Origin: an uncultured Paracoccaceae bacterium
Lineage (GTDB): Bacteria > Pseudomonadota > Alphaproteobacteria > Rhodobacterales > Rhodobacteraceae
Length of the DNA stretch: 64,000 nucleotides
Assembly: GCA_947488175.1 (NCBI GenBank)
Contig: CANKYO010000004.1
Coordinates: forward strand, 1 to 64,000
Reading direction: 5' to 3'
Of this stretch, positions 47,529 through 56,174 are shown in pieces. The stretch's first letter is position 1. Every line of letters begins with the position of its first letter. The position numbers and the translations under genes are program-made. A model generated the notes under the pieces. It saw nothing but the letters and a program-made list of their open reading frames with translations, did not search any database and was not told the origin of the DNA.

Positions 47529-47550
47529 ATCAAAATTCTAGAATTTTGAT
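47529..47550. terminator. 22-bp perfect palindrome after the ABC-F gene
   Basis: Arms ATCAAAATTCT and AGAATTTTGAT meet without a spacer. The palindrome sits 41 bases past the ABC-F stop and 25 bases before the marC start. It may act as a terminator or as a protein-binding site. Confidence 0.5.
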
Positions 47551-47574
47551 CCACCCCCTGTCAGACAGAACCGC

Positions 47575-48204
47575 ATGACCGAACTCCCTGCCCTCATCGC
47601 CGCCTTTACCACGATGTTCATCATCCTGGACCCACCTGGGTTGGCCCCCGTCTTCATCGCGCTGACACAAGGCATGACCGCCGCCCAACGGCGCGCCATC
47701 GCGGTCCGCGCCTGCCTCGTATCGGCGGTGTTGATGATCCTGTTCCTGTTCCTTGGCGAAACAGTTTTGGGCTTCATCGGCATCTCGATGGATGCGTTCC
47801 GGATCGCGGGCGGTATCCTGCTGTTCCTCACCGCCCTCGACATGCTGTTTCAACGCCGTCAGGCCCGGCGCGAGGATAGCGCCGCCGAAGGTCAGGCCGA
47901 ACATCATGACGATCCGTCCGTCTTCCCACTCGCCCTGCCTCTGATCGTCGGGCCTGGGGCGATCACGACCATCATCCTGCTGGCGGGTCAAGCCGAGGGC
48001 GCGGCTGATTTCGGGGCCATTGCCGGGGTCCTGATGGCCGTTTTGCTGATCACTTTCCTGGCCTTTCTCGCCGCACCCGCCATCGAGCGTGCCTTGGGAA
48101 AGACCGGGCTGAACATTGTCACCCGCGTGCTTGGCATGTTGCTTGCCGCCTTAGCCGTGCAATTCGTTCTCGACGGATTGCGGGGTTTTGGGATCGGCGG
48201 ATAG
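47575..48204 (+). CDS. MarC-family integral membrane protein
   Basis: A 209-residue protein with six predicted transmembrane helices. The MarC/UPF0056 hallmarks are FTTMFIILDPPGLAPVFIAL near the N terminus and FPLALPLIVGPGAITTIILL in the middle. A hydrophilic loop (about residues 93-117, RRQARREDSAAEGQAEHHDD) separates the two halves. MarC was once linked to multiple antibiotic resistance, but that link has not held up; the role is unknown. The next gene follows 16 bases later. Confidence 0.9.
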   Translation: MTELPALIAAFTTMFIILDPPGLAPVFIALTQGMTAAQRRAIAVRACLVSAVLMILFLFLGETVLGFIGISMDAFRIAGGILLFLTALDMLFQRRQARREDSAAEGQAEHHDDPSVFPLALPLIVGPGAITTIILLAGQAEGAADFGAIAGVLMAVLLITFLAFLAAPAIERALGKTGLNIVTRVLGMLLAALAVQFVLDGLRGFGIGG

Positions 48205-48220
48205 GTCCTATATCACTCTC

Positions 48221-48799
48221 ATGACCACTGATCAGATCATGCAGGCCATCTATCTGGGCCTTTTGGGACTGGCCATTGCCGGATCCTATATCGCCGCCAA
48301 TCGCAATGATCTGGGCAAGATGGCCCAGCAGGCGCTGATCTGGCTTTTGATCTTTGTCGGTGTCGTGGGGGCTTATGGGCTGTGGGACGAAATCAGCAAT
48401 GACGTGACCGGTCGCCAGACCTTCATCGGCGATGCCCGGGTCGAAGTACCACGCAGCCGCGATGGTCATTATTATCTGACTCTCGATATCAACGACGTCC
48501 CCGTCGATTTCGTAGTTGATACCGGGGCCAGCCAGGTGGTGCTAACCCGGCGAGATGCCGCGCGGATCGGGCTTGATCCCGACACGCTCAACTATTTCGG
48601 CTCTGCCAGCACCGCTAACGGTATCGTGCGCACCGCCCCGGTGCAGCTTGAAACCGTGGCGATGGGCGATATCCTCGACCGCAATCTGCCTGCCGTTGTC
48701 AATGAAGGCGAAATGGAAGGCTCGCTTTTGGGCATGACCTATCTGGGGCTTTATGACCGGATTGAAATCACCAATGGCCGGCTGGTGCTGACGCGATGA
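48221..48799 (+). CDS. retropepsin-like aspartic protease, TIGR02281 family
   Basis: A 192-residue membrane-anchored protein. Two hydrophobic segments at about 8-25 and 38-55 are followed by a periplasmic retropepsin-like domain. The active site is PVDFVVDTGASQVVLTRRDA, with the catalytic D-T-G-A. One motif per chain means it works as a dimer. I chose the ATG at 48221 after the marC stop; the frame opens at 48188. Its stop overlaps the start of the small lipoprotein gene as ATGA. Confidence 0.88.
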   Translation: MTTDQIMQAIYLGLLGLAIAGSYIAANRNDLGKMAQQALIWLLIFVGVVGAYGLWDEISNDVTGRQTFIGDARVEVPRSRDGHYYLTLDINDVPVDFVVDTGASQVVLTRRDAARIGLDPDTLNYFGSASTANGIVRTAPVQLETVAMGDILDRNLPAVVNEGEMEGSLLGMTYLGLYDRIEITNGRLVLTR

Positions 48800-48912
48800 A
48801 ACGTGCCAGCCTCCTTTGCGCTTTGATCCTGCTGGCCGCCTGCACCCCCACCCCGCCGGAACTGCCCGAGGGGTTCGATCCCACCTTCGCCTTCTTCATC
48901 GCGCCCGACTAG
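48796..48912 (+). CDS. very small lipoprotein (38 residues)
   Basis: An ATG overlapping the protease TGA opens a 38-residue frame. MKRASLLCALILLAACTPTP is a lipoprotein signal peptide with lipobox LAAC, Cys at residue 16; the mature lipopeptide has only 23 residues (ending FIAPD). The four-base start overlap shows coupled translation with the protease. It ends in a CTAG shared with the stop of the convergent hydrolase. It is too short for many gene finders. Function is unknown. Confidence 0.65.
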   Translation: MKRASLLCALILLAACTPTPPELPEGFDPTFAFFIAPD

Positions 48913-49766
48913 GCAATCAGCGCGTCCCAGATCACTTTGTTACGGGTGGCAAACGGGCCGATATGGCCGATCTTCTGCAACCCATGCGCACGCGGATCAA
49001 CAACCAACTGCTTCTTGCGGGCCCATGGATAGAACTGCATCAGCCGCCACACCGCTGCAGGCGGCACCATGACATCATCCTTGATCGCCACCACCTTCAT
49101 CTCGGCCTTCAACCCGTTCCAGTCCGGCATCGGCATCCGGTGGCCAATATCGGCAGCAAAGAACCCACGCGATGTGCACCACCGGCGCCATTGCCAGAAT
49201 ACGCCCGCAGGCAGATCGAACCCATAACCCAATCGGCGCCCGGGCACGTAACCCATAAGTTTCGTGAGCGGCGGGCCGATCAAGTGCCAAAAGGCCCCCA
49301 CCTCAACCCGATACGGAAACGGATGGTCCGAGAAATGCACAGGACCGCTCGCCACGGTGATCACCCGGTCAATCCGGTCCAGACCCTGCTGAAACGATAA
49401 CAGCAACCCGCCCAGCGAATGGCCGATCACCCAAAGCGGTGCGCCCGGGAAAAGTTCTGCCAGATGATCGCGGGCAGCCTGCTGATCATGCACACCCCAA
49501 TCGACCATTGTGGCCCGGCTTTGGCGGGCCGCCCGGCGGGCCGACGCGCCGAAGTCGCGATAATCATAGGTCAGGCAGGCAATCCCTTTTTCGGCGGCCA
49601 ACCATTGGGCAAATGCGGCGTAATAGCTTTGCGGCACACCTGTGGCCGGGTTCAGAACCGCCACCGCCAGCGGGCGCACCGGGGGCAGGAAAAGCTGACC
49701 CTGCAGCTTGTGTCCGCCGGAATAGAACCGCTGTGGTTCCGGGCCAATATCGACATGCATATTCAT
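48909..49766 (-). CDS. alpha/beta hydrolase under TetR control
   Basis: A 285-residue alpha/beta hydrolase. The nucleophile elbow is LWVIGHSLGGLLLSFQQ (G-H-S-L-G), preceded by IACLTYDYRDFGAS. An oxyanion segment AVLNPATGVPQSYY lies near the N terminus, and the C-terminal His is in DPRAHGLQKIGHIGPF. There is no signal peptide. Two ATGs and a GTG are clustered at 49766-49772 behind AGGAGGGG; I use 49766 for best spacing. An operator for the divergent TetR regulator overlaps its ribosome binding region, so it is probably the regulated target. Confidence 0.85.
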   Translation of the reverse strand: MNMHVDIGPEPQRFYSGGHKLQGQLFLPPVRPLAVAVLNPATGVPQSYYAAFAQWLAAEKGIACLTYDYRDFGASARRAARQSRATMVDWGVHDQQAARDHLAELFPGAPLWVIGHSLGGLLLSFQQGLDRIDRVITVASGPVHFSDHPFPYRVEVGAFWHLIGPPLTKLMGYVPGRRLGYGFDLPAGVFWQWRRWCTSRGFFAADIGHRMPMPDWNGLKAEMKVVAIKDDVMVPPAAVWRLMQFYPWARKKQLVVDPRAHGLQKIGHIGPFATRNKVIWDALIA

Positions 49767-49778
49767 CATCACCCCTCC

Positions 49779-49794
49779 TAGACCGTTTGGTCTA
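49779..49794. promoter_or_regulatory. TetR operator 1 (hydrolase side)
   Basis: TAGACCGTTTGGTCTA has seven-base inverted arms (TAGACCG with one end mismatch against TTGGTCTA). It covers the start-proximal region of the hydrolase gene and shares its sequence with operator 2, whose centre is 26 bases away. Confidence 0.75.
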
Positions 49795-49804
49795 ATTGCG
49801 ACGG

Positions 49805-49820
49805 TAGACCGATCGGTCTA
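49805..49820. promoter_or_regulatory. TetR operator 2 (regulator side)
   Basis: TAGACCGATCGGTCTA is a perfect 16-base palindrome in the divergent gap, 22 bases upstream of the regulator ATG. The repeat of the same arms in operator 1 makes a chance origin unlikely. Confidence 0.8.
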
Positions 49821-49841
49821 ATCGTGCAATACCCTTTCTTC

Positions 49842-50393
49842 ATGAAAGACACACGTACCAAACTGGCCCTCAAGGCGGGGCTGCTGTTCCAGCAAAAGGG
49901 ATATCACGGGGTCGGCGTCGCCGAGATCCTGCAAGAGGCAGGCGTGCCGAAAGGATCGCTTTATCATCACTTCCCAAACGGCAAGGCTGACCTTGCCCTC
50001 GCCGCCGCTGACATCGCCTCGACCGAGATGCTGCGGATCATTGACGACTCGTTCAGCCCGGCAACGGATTACGCAAACGGGGCCACGACGCTATGCTACA
50101 AGCTAGCGAAATTCTTTGACATTCAGGAGGGCAAGATCGGATGCCCGGTCTCGGCCACCTTGCTGGAAGGCCCCGAAAACGCGACCTTCCAACTGGCACT
50201 GAAAGAGATCTTCAACGCATGGATGGCCCGCATCCGCGACCACGCCATCCGGCTAGGCGAAACGCCCGCGCAGGCGGACGCCGACTCGCAGCGGCTCTTT
50301 CTGGCTATTCAGGGCGGCTGGACACTCGCCCGTGCAACCCGCAATTCCGATGTGTTGCGCGGTCTGCCTGCGCTGATCCTCTCAGCGGCCTAG
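49842..50393 (+). CDS. TetR-family repressor (LmrA/YxaF-like)
   Basis: A 183-residue TetR-type repressor. The DNA-binding HTH is FQQKGYHGVGVAEILQEAGV followed by PKGSLYHHFPNGKADL, and the C-terminal domain has a ligand pocket of the LmrA/YxaF kind (GKIGCPVSATLLEG). I chose ATG 49842; the GTG at 49824 is possible, but neither has a strong ribosome binding site. It diverges from the hydrolase gene, with two copies of a 16-base palindrome between, so it should repress both genes until a ligand binds. Confidence 0.9.
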   Translation: MKDTRTKLALKAGLLFQQKGYHGVGVAEILQEAGVPKGSLYHHFPNGKADLALAAADIASTEMLRIIDDSFSPATDYANGATTLCYKLAKFFDIQEGKIGCPVSATLLEGPENATFQLALKEIFNAWMARIRDHAIRLGETPAQADADSQRLFLAIQGGWTLARATRNSDVLRGLPALILSAA

Positions 50394-50394
50394 C

Positions 50395-50421
50395 ACCCAC
50401 GCCGCGCAGCGCGGCGTGGGT
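50395..50421. terminator. terminator hairpin between tetR and sugar dehydrogenase genes
   Basis: ACCCACGCCGCGC and GCGCGGCGTGGGT are perfect 13-base arms with a one-base spacer (a functional loop of three), between convergent genes. It lacks a T run but is very stable. Confidence 0.7.
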
Positions 50422-50429
50422 AGGTGTTA

Positions 50430-51725
50430 TCAGCCGCCAGGTGTCAGCTTGTGGATTTCGCCTTCGTCCACCGCGGCATAAAGGCTGCCATCGGGTCCCA
50501 GCACGACCGAACGAAAGCGCCCGGCCTCCATTGGCAGGGTCATTTCGGTGACGTCGACGACGGACTGTCCATCGTCCGACAATTCGATCACATCAATCCG
50601 CTGACCAATCGGGGTACCGCCAAAGCCGATCCCCATGATGCCAACCACCATATTGCCATCCCAGTCGCCCCACTGGTCACCAACCAGGAACGCGGCCGAC
50701 GATGTGCCTTGCGACCAGCCGTTATTGTCCCAGATTGGCGGCATGGCATCGGGATAGGTGGCCAGATCGGTCATCGGCATGAACGATGCGCGCTCGTAGC
50801 GATTCATCCCGTCCATCTGGTTTGGCATGTAGCCGCAGTAATTGTCCGGACAGTCACCGCGTCCAGCCATGTTCGGGCGCGGGTCCCATCCAGCATTGCC
50901 CCCATTTTGCAGCACGGTAATCTCATCCGAATGCCAAGGACCGTGCTCTGCCACAATCGGCGCCCCGGTTTCCGGGTGGAACGCGATGCCCTGAATGTTG
51001 CGGTGCCCATAGGTATAGGTGCGCGGATCAAACCCGTCGGGCGGCGCGTTGTCGGGGGCCGCATTGCCGTCGGTGTCGATGCGCAGCACCTTGCTGCCCA
51101 TCAGCGTCGGGCTTTGCGGCACTTCCCCATTATGCGTATCGCCCGTGGTCAGATAGAGGAAACCGTCCGCCGGATTGAACCGCACCCGACCGCCATTATG
51201 CGCGCCTGTGTCACCAAACGGGTGATCCGTCGCCGCCGTCTTGTAAGGCACATCATCAACGATATCGGTGCGGTCCGAGACATTGGTGAAGTCCTCGTTC
51301 ACGACCAGCCGCAGCAGCCTGTTGGTCTGCGGATCAGACAGGCTGGAGGTCGAATAGACGTAGATCCGGCGATTGTCGGCAAAATCCGGATCAACGGCGA
51401 CACCATTCATTCCGGCCTGCCCGTCGCAGAACAGGTCATCCGCTGTCGTCCCGTAACCTTCGCTGCCATCCATTCCCAACAGGGCATTGACCTCACCCGA
51501 TGGCATCAGCACGGAAAGCCCCTTGCACTTTTCGGTAAAGAACATGGTGCCATCGTCAAGAAACGCCATATCCCACGGATTTTCGAGATCGGACAGCACA
51601 TAAGTATGCTGAAGACTCGTCGTATTCGGCCCGGCTTCGACAAGCACGGGCGCAGCCGTCAGGACGGCGGCAGCGGCCAGTGGCATAAGCCAGATGGCAG
51701 GTCTTTGGATTGATCGGTCGTACAT
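50430..51725 (-). CDS. PQQ-dependent sugar dehydrogenase (soluble aldose type)
   Basis: A 431-residue six-bladed beta-propeller of the GSDH family. A signal peptide (MYDRSIQRPAIWLMPLAAAA, cleavage near VEA) sends it to the periplasm. Catalytic-region motifs are LENPWDMAFLDDGTMFFTEK, DTGAHNGGRVRFNPADGFLY (the conserved His near the PQQ site), YGHRNIQGIAFHPETG and EHGPWHSDEI. It would oxidise aldoses using PQQ and pass electrons to the respiratory chain. A GGAGGAAG site precedes the ATG. No PQQ synthesis genes lie in this window. Confidence 0.9.
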   Translation of the reverse strand: MYDRSIQRPAIWLMPLAAAAVLTAAPVLVEAGPNTTSLQHTYVLSDLENPWDMAFLDDGTMFFTEKCKGLSVLMPSGEVNALLGMDGSEGYGTTADDLFCDGQAGMNGVAVDPDFADNRRIYVYSTSSLSDPQTNRLLRLVVNEDFTNVSDRTDIVDDVPYKTAATDHPFGDTGAHNGGRVRFNPADGFLYLTTGDTHNGEVPQSPTLMGSKVLRIDTDGNAAPDNAPPDGFDPRTYTYGHRNIQGIAFHPETGAPIVAEHGPWHSDEITVLQNGGNAGWDPRPNMAGRGDCPDNYCGYMPNQMDGMNRYERASFMPMTDLATYPDAMPPIWDNNGWSQGTSSAAFLVGDQWGDWDGNMVVGIMGIGFGGTPIGQRIDVIELSDDGQSVVDVTEMTLPMEAGRFRSVVLGPDGSLYAAVDEGEIHKLTPGG

Positions 51726-51751
51726 AACTTCCTCCCCAAAAGAATGTTCAA

Positions 51752-51768
51752 TCGGCCCAAAGGGCCGA
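51752..51768 (-). other. leader hairpin upstream of the sugar dehydrogenase
   Basis: TCGGCCC and GGGCCGA form a perfect seven-base stem around AAA, about 27 bases upstream of the dehydrogenase start. It could be a 5-prime stabilising hairpin or the end of an upstream transcript. Confidence 0.35.
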
Positions 51769-51896
51769 GGTGCATATTTCCCCTACGTCAACTGATAACA
51801 GTCGAACGATAGACCCGAACCGGAAAACATCAAGTATTTTGATTGGGTTGGCGCGGCCAAGCGGCCTTGCAAAGAAGGGGCAAATAGATCCGCGCC

Positions 51897-52355
51897 TTAG
51901 CTGGCCTTCTCGGCCTTTTTAATCCAGCGCCCGCCGTCCTGCGCCCAATACTGGGCCGCGCATCCGGCATCCGTCAGGGCTTTCCACTGCCCGCGCGCAT
52001 GCTCCAACGCCGCCCCGTCATGGCCGTCGAACAGGATGCAGACACGTTCGACTGCCGTCACTTCGTCCGCGCTGACATCCGCACCACCAACGCTCATTAC
52101 ACATGCAAAACCTTCGCTCGGCACATCGCCAAGCAGCACAGGCTGGTCAGCATCGTGCGGCCCGCCAGCCATGCCATGTGGCAGAAACCCGTCATCCGGC
52201 CCCTGCCACAGCACGTCATCCAAGCGTTTGAGCAACGCGGGATCAGACCCGCGCACCAACACCCGCCAGCCCGCACCACGGGCCTTGCCAATCAGCATGG
52301 GCAGCGTCGCCTCAAGCGGGCTGTCGGTCAGATGATAAAAATAGGCCGCGCCCAT
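51897..52355 (-). CDS. holC: DNA polymerase III chi subunit
   Basis: A 152-residue HolC protein. The N terminus YFYHLTDSPLEATLPMLIGKA is typical of chi, and the C-terminal half ends with CAAQYWAQDGGRWIKK. Chi links the clamp-loader complex to SSB at the replication fork. Its ATG follows directly on the pepA TAG with no spacer, the usual pepA-holC pair. The last residues (IKKAEKAS) are basic, as in relatives. Confidence 0.92.
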   Translation of the reverse strand: MGAAYFYHLTDSPLEATLPMLIGKARGAGWRVLVRGSDPALLKRLDDVLWQGPDDGFLPHGMAGGPHDADQPVLLGDVPSEGFACVMSVGGADVSADEVTAVERVCILFDGHDGAALEHARGQWKALTDAGCAAQYWAQDGGRWIKKAEKAS

Positions 52356-53819
52356 CTAGCCCTCGTACTTATCAGCCACCAGACGGTTCAGCGCCATCAC
52401 ACCCCAGCCTGTCGCTCCCGCAGGGGCAAGCGCCGTTTCGGATTTCACACTGGCCACCCCGGCGATATCCAGATGGCACCAAGGCACGTCATCTTTCACG
52501 AACCGCTGCAGGAATTGGGCCGCTGTGATCGACCCGGCATTGCGGCCACCCACATTCTTCATATCCGCGATCCGCGATTTCAGCAGGGCGTCATAGGCTT
52601 TCGCCATGGGCATGCGCCATGCGCCTTCGCCCTCGGCCTTCGCCGCCTTGATGAAATCACCGCTCAATTCGTCAGAATTGGAAAACACGCCGGCATTTTC
52701 ATTGCCCAAAGCCACCAGAATGGCACCGGTCAGGGTCGCCAGATTGATCATCCCCGCAGGCTTGAACCGGTCCTGCGCGTACCAAAGCACATCAGCCAGT
52801 ACCAAACGCCCCTCGGCATCGGTATTGATGATCTCGACCGTATCGCCCTTCATCGAGGTGACGACATCGCCCGGGCGGGTGGCCGAACCAGAGGGCATAT
52901 TTTCCACGATCCCCACAAGGCCCACCACATTGGCCTTGGCCTTGCGCAAGGCGAGCGTGCGCATGACCCCGGCCACAACACCGGCACCACCCATATCCAT
53001 TGTCATGTCTTCCATGCCGGCGGCAGGTTTGATGCTGATACCCCCGGTATCGAACACCACGCCCTTGCCCACCAGCGCAAAGGGCGGGTCTTTCTTCTTG
53101 CCGCCATTCCAGGACATGACGACAACTTTGGACGGGCTGACCGACCCCTGCCCGACACTCAGCAAGGTGCGCATGCCCAACTTGGCTAGGTCCTTTTCCT
53201 CCAGCACCTCGACTTCAAGCCCCAGATCGCGCATGGCCGCCAGACGGTCGGCAAAATCGGTGGTGGTCAGGATATTGGCGGGCTCATTCGTCAGATCGCG
53301 GGTGAAAAAGACACCCTCAGCAATGGCCTTCAGCGGCGCCTTGCGCAGCTCATCCGGCTTGGAAACCATGCATGTCACCGCACCGCGACCGGACTTGTCA
53401 CCGGTCTTGTGCGTATCGAAATCATAGGCGCGCAGCATCAAACCCAGTGCAATTTCATCCGCGCGGCCAATCGACCCGGCAACGACCAGCAGAGATTTGT
53501 CGCCCAACCGCTTGGCAATCTGCGCACCCGCCTTGCGGGCCTCTTGCGATGACGGGCGACGTCCCAGCTTGACCACCAACACACCGGTCGCGGCCATGCC
53601 CACCGGATAGGACAGCAGCGACACATCACCCGGTGATGCCTTCTCAAAGGCTTCACTCTCCACAAAACGGGCCAGCGCCTTGCGGGTCAGCGTGTTCACC
53701 TTCCGCGCGCCAGCATCCAGCTTTCCATCGCCATCCACAAATACCGCCACCAGACCGTCGGCGGTGGCCACGGCATCAAGATCGACATCTTTGAACTGAA
53801 TTTCGATGGGCGTGGTCAT
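52356..53819 (-). CDS. pepA: leucyl aminopeptidase
   Basis: A 487-residue M17 metallopeptidase that removes N-terminal residues from peptides. The metal- and substrate-binding blocks are GKGVVFDTGGISIKPAAGME (with Lys and Asp) and the family signature NTDAEGRLVLADVLWYA. The N-terminal macro-like domain is less conserved. I chose the ATG at 53819 (MTTPIEIQFKDVDLDAVATA); the frame extends 18 codons earlier. It pairs with holC and diverges from lptF, with about 136 bases between them. Confidence 0.96.
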   Translation of the reverse strand: MTTPIEIQFKDVDLDAVATADGLVAVFVDGDGKLDAGARKVNTLTRKALARFVESEAFEKASPGDVSLLSYPVGMAATGVLVVKLGRRPSSQEARKAGAQIAKRLGDKSLLVVAGSIGRADEIALGLMLRAYDFDTHKTGDKSGRGAVTCMVSKPDELRKAPLKAIAEGVFFTRDLTNEPANILTTTDFADRLAAMRDLGLEVEVLEEKDLAKLGMRTLLSVGQGSVSPSKVVVMSWNGGKKKDPPFALVGKGVVFDTGGISIKPAAGMEDMTMDMGGAGVVAGVMRTLALRKAKANVVGLVGIVENMPSGSATRPGDVVTSMKGDTVEIINTDAEGRLVLADVLWYAQDRFKPAGMINLATLTGAILVALGNENAGVFSNSDELSGDFIKAAKAEGEGAWRMPMAKAYDALLKSRIADMKNVGGRNAGSITAAQFLQRFVKDDVPWCHLDIAGVASVKSETALAPAGATGWGVMALNRLVADKYEG

Positions 53820-53955
53820 GGCGGCTCCTGTTTCTGATGGGTTGTCGCAATAGGTAGCCCGCACCCGGCGCAATGACCAGATAGCTGTTCAATCCATCTG
53901 GCGGATGGGCTAGTTTGCCGCAAATCAGGCAGGCATATCGGCAAAGGATGCAGCA

Positions 53956-55086
53956 TTGGGACGATTTGACAGGTATATGCTGTCGCAACTGATGGTGCTG
54001 TTTGGCTTCTTCAGCCTTGTCCTTGTGTTGATCTACTGGATCAATCGGGCCGTCGTCCTGTTTGACCAACTGATTGCCGACGGGCAGTCAGCATGGGTTT
54101 TTCTGGAATTCACCGCGCTGACACTACCCGCCGTGATCCGGCTGGCGCTGCCGCTGGCAGCCTTTGCAGCGGCAATTTACGTGACCAACCGGATGACAAC
54201 AGAATCCGAACTGGTCGTGGTACAGGCCACCGGATATTCCGCCTTCCGGTTGGCACGGCCGGTCCTTTACTTCGGACTGATCGTGGCGCTTCTGATGTCC
54301 ATTCTCATGCATTTCCTCGTGCCTATCAGCACCGCCCGGCTGGCAGAGCGGCAAAACGACATCGCCCAGAACGCAACAGCACGGCTCCTGACCGAGGGTC
54401 AATTCATTGAACCGATCCAGAATGTGACCTTCTATGTCCGTGAAATCACACCGGCGGGTGAGTTGTTGAACATCTTTCTGTCCGACACGCGCAACCCTGA
54501 TGAGGAGGTGACCTATACGGCGGCTCAGGCCTATCTGGTCCGCGACGGGGACGACACCCAATTGGTGATGGTGGACGGCATGGCCCAGACCCTGCGGACT
54601 GCCGACCAGCGGTTGTTCACGACCTCATTCGACGATTTCGCCTACAATATCGGCAGCCTGATTACCACCGGCACCAGCCGCGGGCGGAGGGCATCGCAAG
54701 TCCTTACATGGGAGCTGCTGAATCCCACGCCCGCGCTAGAGGAAGAGACGGGGAACAGTGCTGCACGCCTGTTGTCGCGCGGGCATGACCGGTTCAGCCA
54801 GTCGATCCTTGGCACGGTTGCAGCCCTGCTTGGCTTTGCCACGCTGCTTATCGGGGGCTTCAGCCGCTTTGGCGTCTGGCGGCAGATCGTAGCGGCGATA
54901 TTCCTGATCATCGTGGTCAAGGGCATCGAAACCGCTGGCCTCAACGCGGCGCGGGCCAATGAAAACCTGTGGTTTGCCACTTATCTGCCAAGTATTGCGG
55001 GATTCTTCATCGTCTGGTGCCTGCTTTTTGCCGCCAGCAGGCCGTCTTTGTTCAAACGCCGGATCAGGGACAGCGTGCCATCATGA
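53956..55086 (+). CDS. lptF: LPS export permease LptF
   Basis: A 376-residue YjgP/YjgQ-family protein with six transmembrane helices, three at each end (first: QLMVLFGFFSLVLVLIYWIN) and a periplasmic jellyroll domain at about 125-260. LptF, LptG and the ATPase LptB form the inner-membrane engine that extracts lipopolysaccharide. The N-terminal start MGRFDRYMLSQLM is the family norm. Its stop overlaps the lptG start as ATGA. No lptB is in the window. Confidence 0.94.
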   Translation: MGRFDRYMLSQLMVLFGFFSLVLVLIYWINRAVVLFDQLIADGQSAWVFLEFTALTLPAVIRLALPLAAFAAAIYVTNRMTTESELVVVQATGYSAFRLARPVLYFGLIVALLMSILMHFLVPISTARLAERQNDIAQNATARLLTEGQFIEPIQNVTFYVREITPAGELLNIFLSDTRNPDEEVTYTAAQAYLVRDGDDTQLVMVDGMAQTLRTADQRLFTTSFDDFAYNIGSLITTGTSRGRRASQVLTWELLNPTPALEEETGNSAARLLSRGHDRFSQSILGTVAALLGFATLLIGGFSRFGVWRQIVAAIFLIIVVKGIETAGLNAARANENLWFATYLPSIAGFFIVWCLLFAASRPSLFKRRIRDSVPS

Positions 55087-56174
55087 TCCTGCACCGTTAC
55101 TTTGCCCGACGCTTCCTGATGACCTTTCTGGGTATCTTCGCTGTATTTCTTCTGATGCTGGTATTCATCGACCTTGTCGAACAATTGCGGCGCTATGCGA
55201 ATGACGCCAGCTTCGTCGAGGTTTTTGCCCTGACCCTGCTCAATGTCCCGCAAGGGATCTATCGGATCATGCCGTTGATCATGATCCTGACGGCCATCGC
55301 GCTCTTTCTCAGCCTCGCGCGGTCGTCAGAAATGGTTGTGACCCGGGCAGCGGGGCGTTCGGCGCTGCGGGCCCTCTGGGCGCCGCTGCTGGTGGCATTG
55401 ATGATCGGACTTGTGTCGGTTGCCATCTTCAACCCTATCGTAGCTGGTACACTCAAACAGTTTGAGGCGCGCAGCGGCGCGCTCAAGGGCGAAAGCTCGG
55501 TCCTGTCGATTGGCTCCTCCGGCCTTTGGCTACGGCAGGGTAACCGGGAGGGTCAGACAGTGATCCGGGCGCAAAGCGCAAATCTTGATGGCACCGCCCT
55601 GAACGAAGTCACCTTCATCAAATTCACACCAGAGGGTGGGCTGGTGCAGCGGGTCGACGCAACCAGCGCCATCCTGAATGATGGCGCATGGACATTGGCC
55701 AGCGCCAAACTCTGGGAACTGGATGGGGAACAAACGCCGGAAGCCTCCGCGACGTTGCACGACACGCTTACCATCCCGTCCAGCCTGACCCCCGATCAGA
55801 TCAGGGACAGTTTTGGCACACCCGCATCCATCCCGATCTGGGAACTGCCCGCCTTTATCGACCGGCTGCGCACGGCGGGCTTCTCGGCCCAACGGCATCT
55901 GGTCTGGTTTCACACCGAACTGGCACTACCCGCCTTTCTGGTATCGATGGTCATGATCGGGGCAAGCTTCACCCTGCGCCACCAGCGCGGTGGGCGGACC
56001 GGGCTGATGGTGCTTTTTGCGATCATTCTGGCTTTCGTGATCTATTTTATCCGCAACTTCGCGCAAATCCTCGGCGAAAACGGGCAACTGCCCGCAGTGC
56101 TCGCCGCCTGGGCACCGCCGCTTGCGGCCATCGCCCTGTCACTCGGCTTTCTTTTGCATAACGAGGATGGGTAA
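55083..56174 (+). CDS. lptG: LPS export permease LptG
   Basis: A 363-residue partner of LptF with the same layout: MILHRYFARRFLMTFLGIFA at helix 1, a periplasmic beta-jellyroll (about 120-270) and three C-terminal helices (GGRTGLMVLFAIILAFVIYF). I chose the ATG that overlaps the lptF TGA. It passes LPS to the periplasmic bridge and finally to LptD. Its TAA overlaps by one base the lptD start (TAATG). Confidence 0.94.
   Translation: MILHRYFARRFLMTFLGIFAVFLLMLVFIDLVEQLRRYANDASFVEVFALTLLNVPQGIYRIMPLIMILTAIALFLSLARSSEMVVTRAAGRSALRALWAPLLVALMIGLVSVAIFNPIVAGTLKQFEARSGALKGESSVLSIGSSGLWLRQGNREGQTVIRAQSANLDGTALNEVTFIKFTPEGGLVQRVDATSAILNDGAWTLASAKLWELDGEQTPEASATLHDTLTIPSSLTPDQIRDSFGTPASIPIWELPAFIDRLRTAGFSAQRHLVWFHTELALPAFLVSMVMIGASFTLRHQRGGRTGLMVLFAIILAFVIYFIRNFAQILGENGQLPAVLAAWAPPLAAIALSLGFLLHNEDG

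Noticed and set aside
50424..53189. Long plus-strand frames opposite the sugar dehydrogenase, holC and pepA
   Set aside because: Both are fully antisense to genes with clear family motifs and carry no motif of their own.
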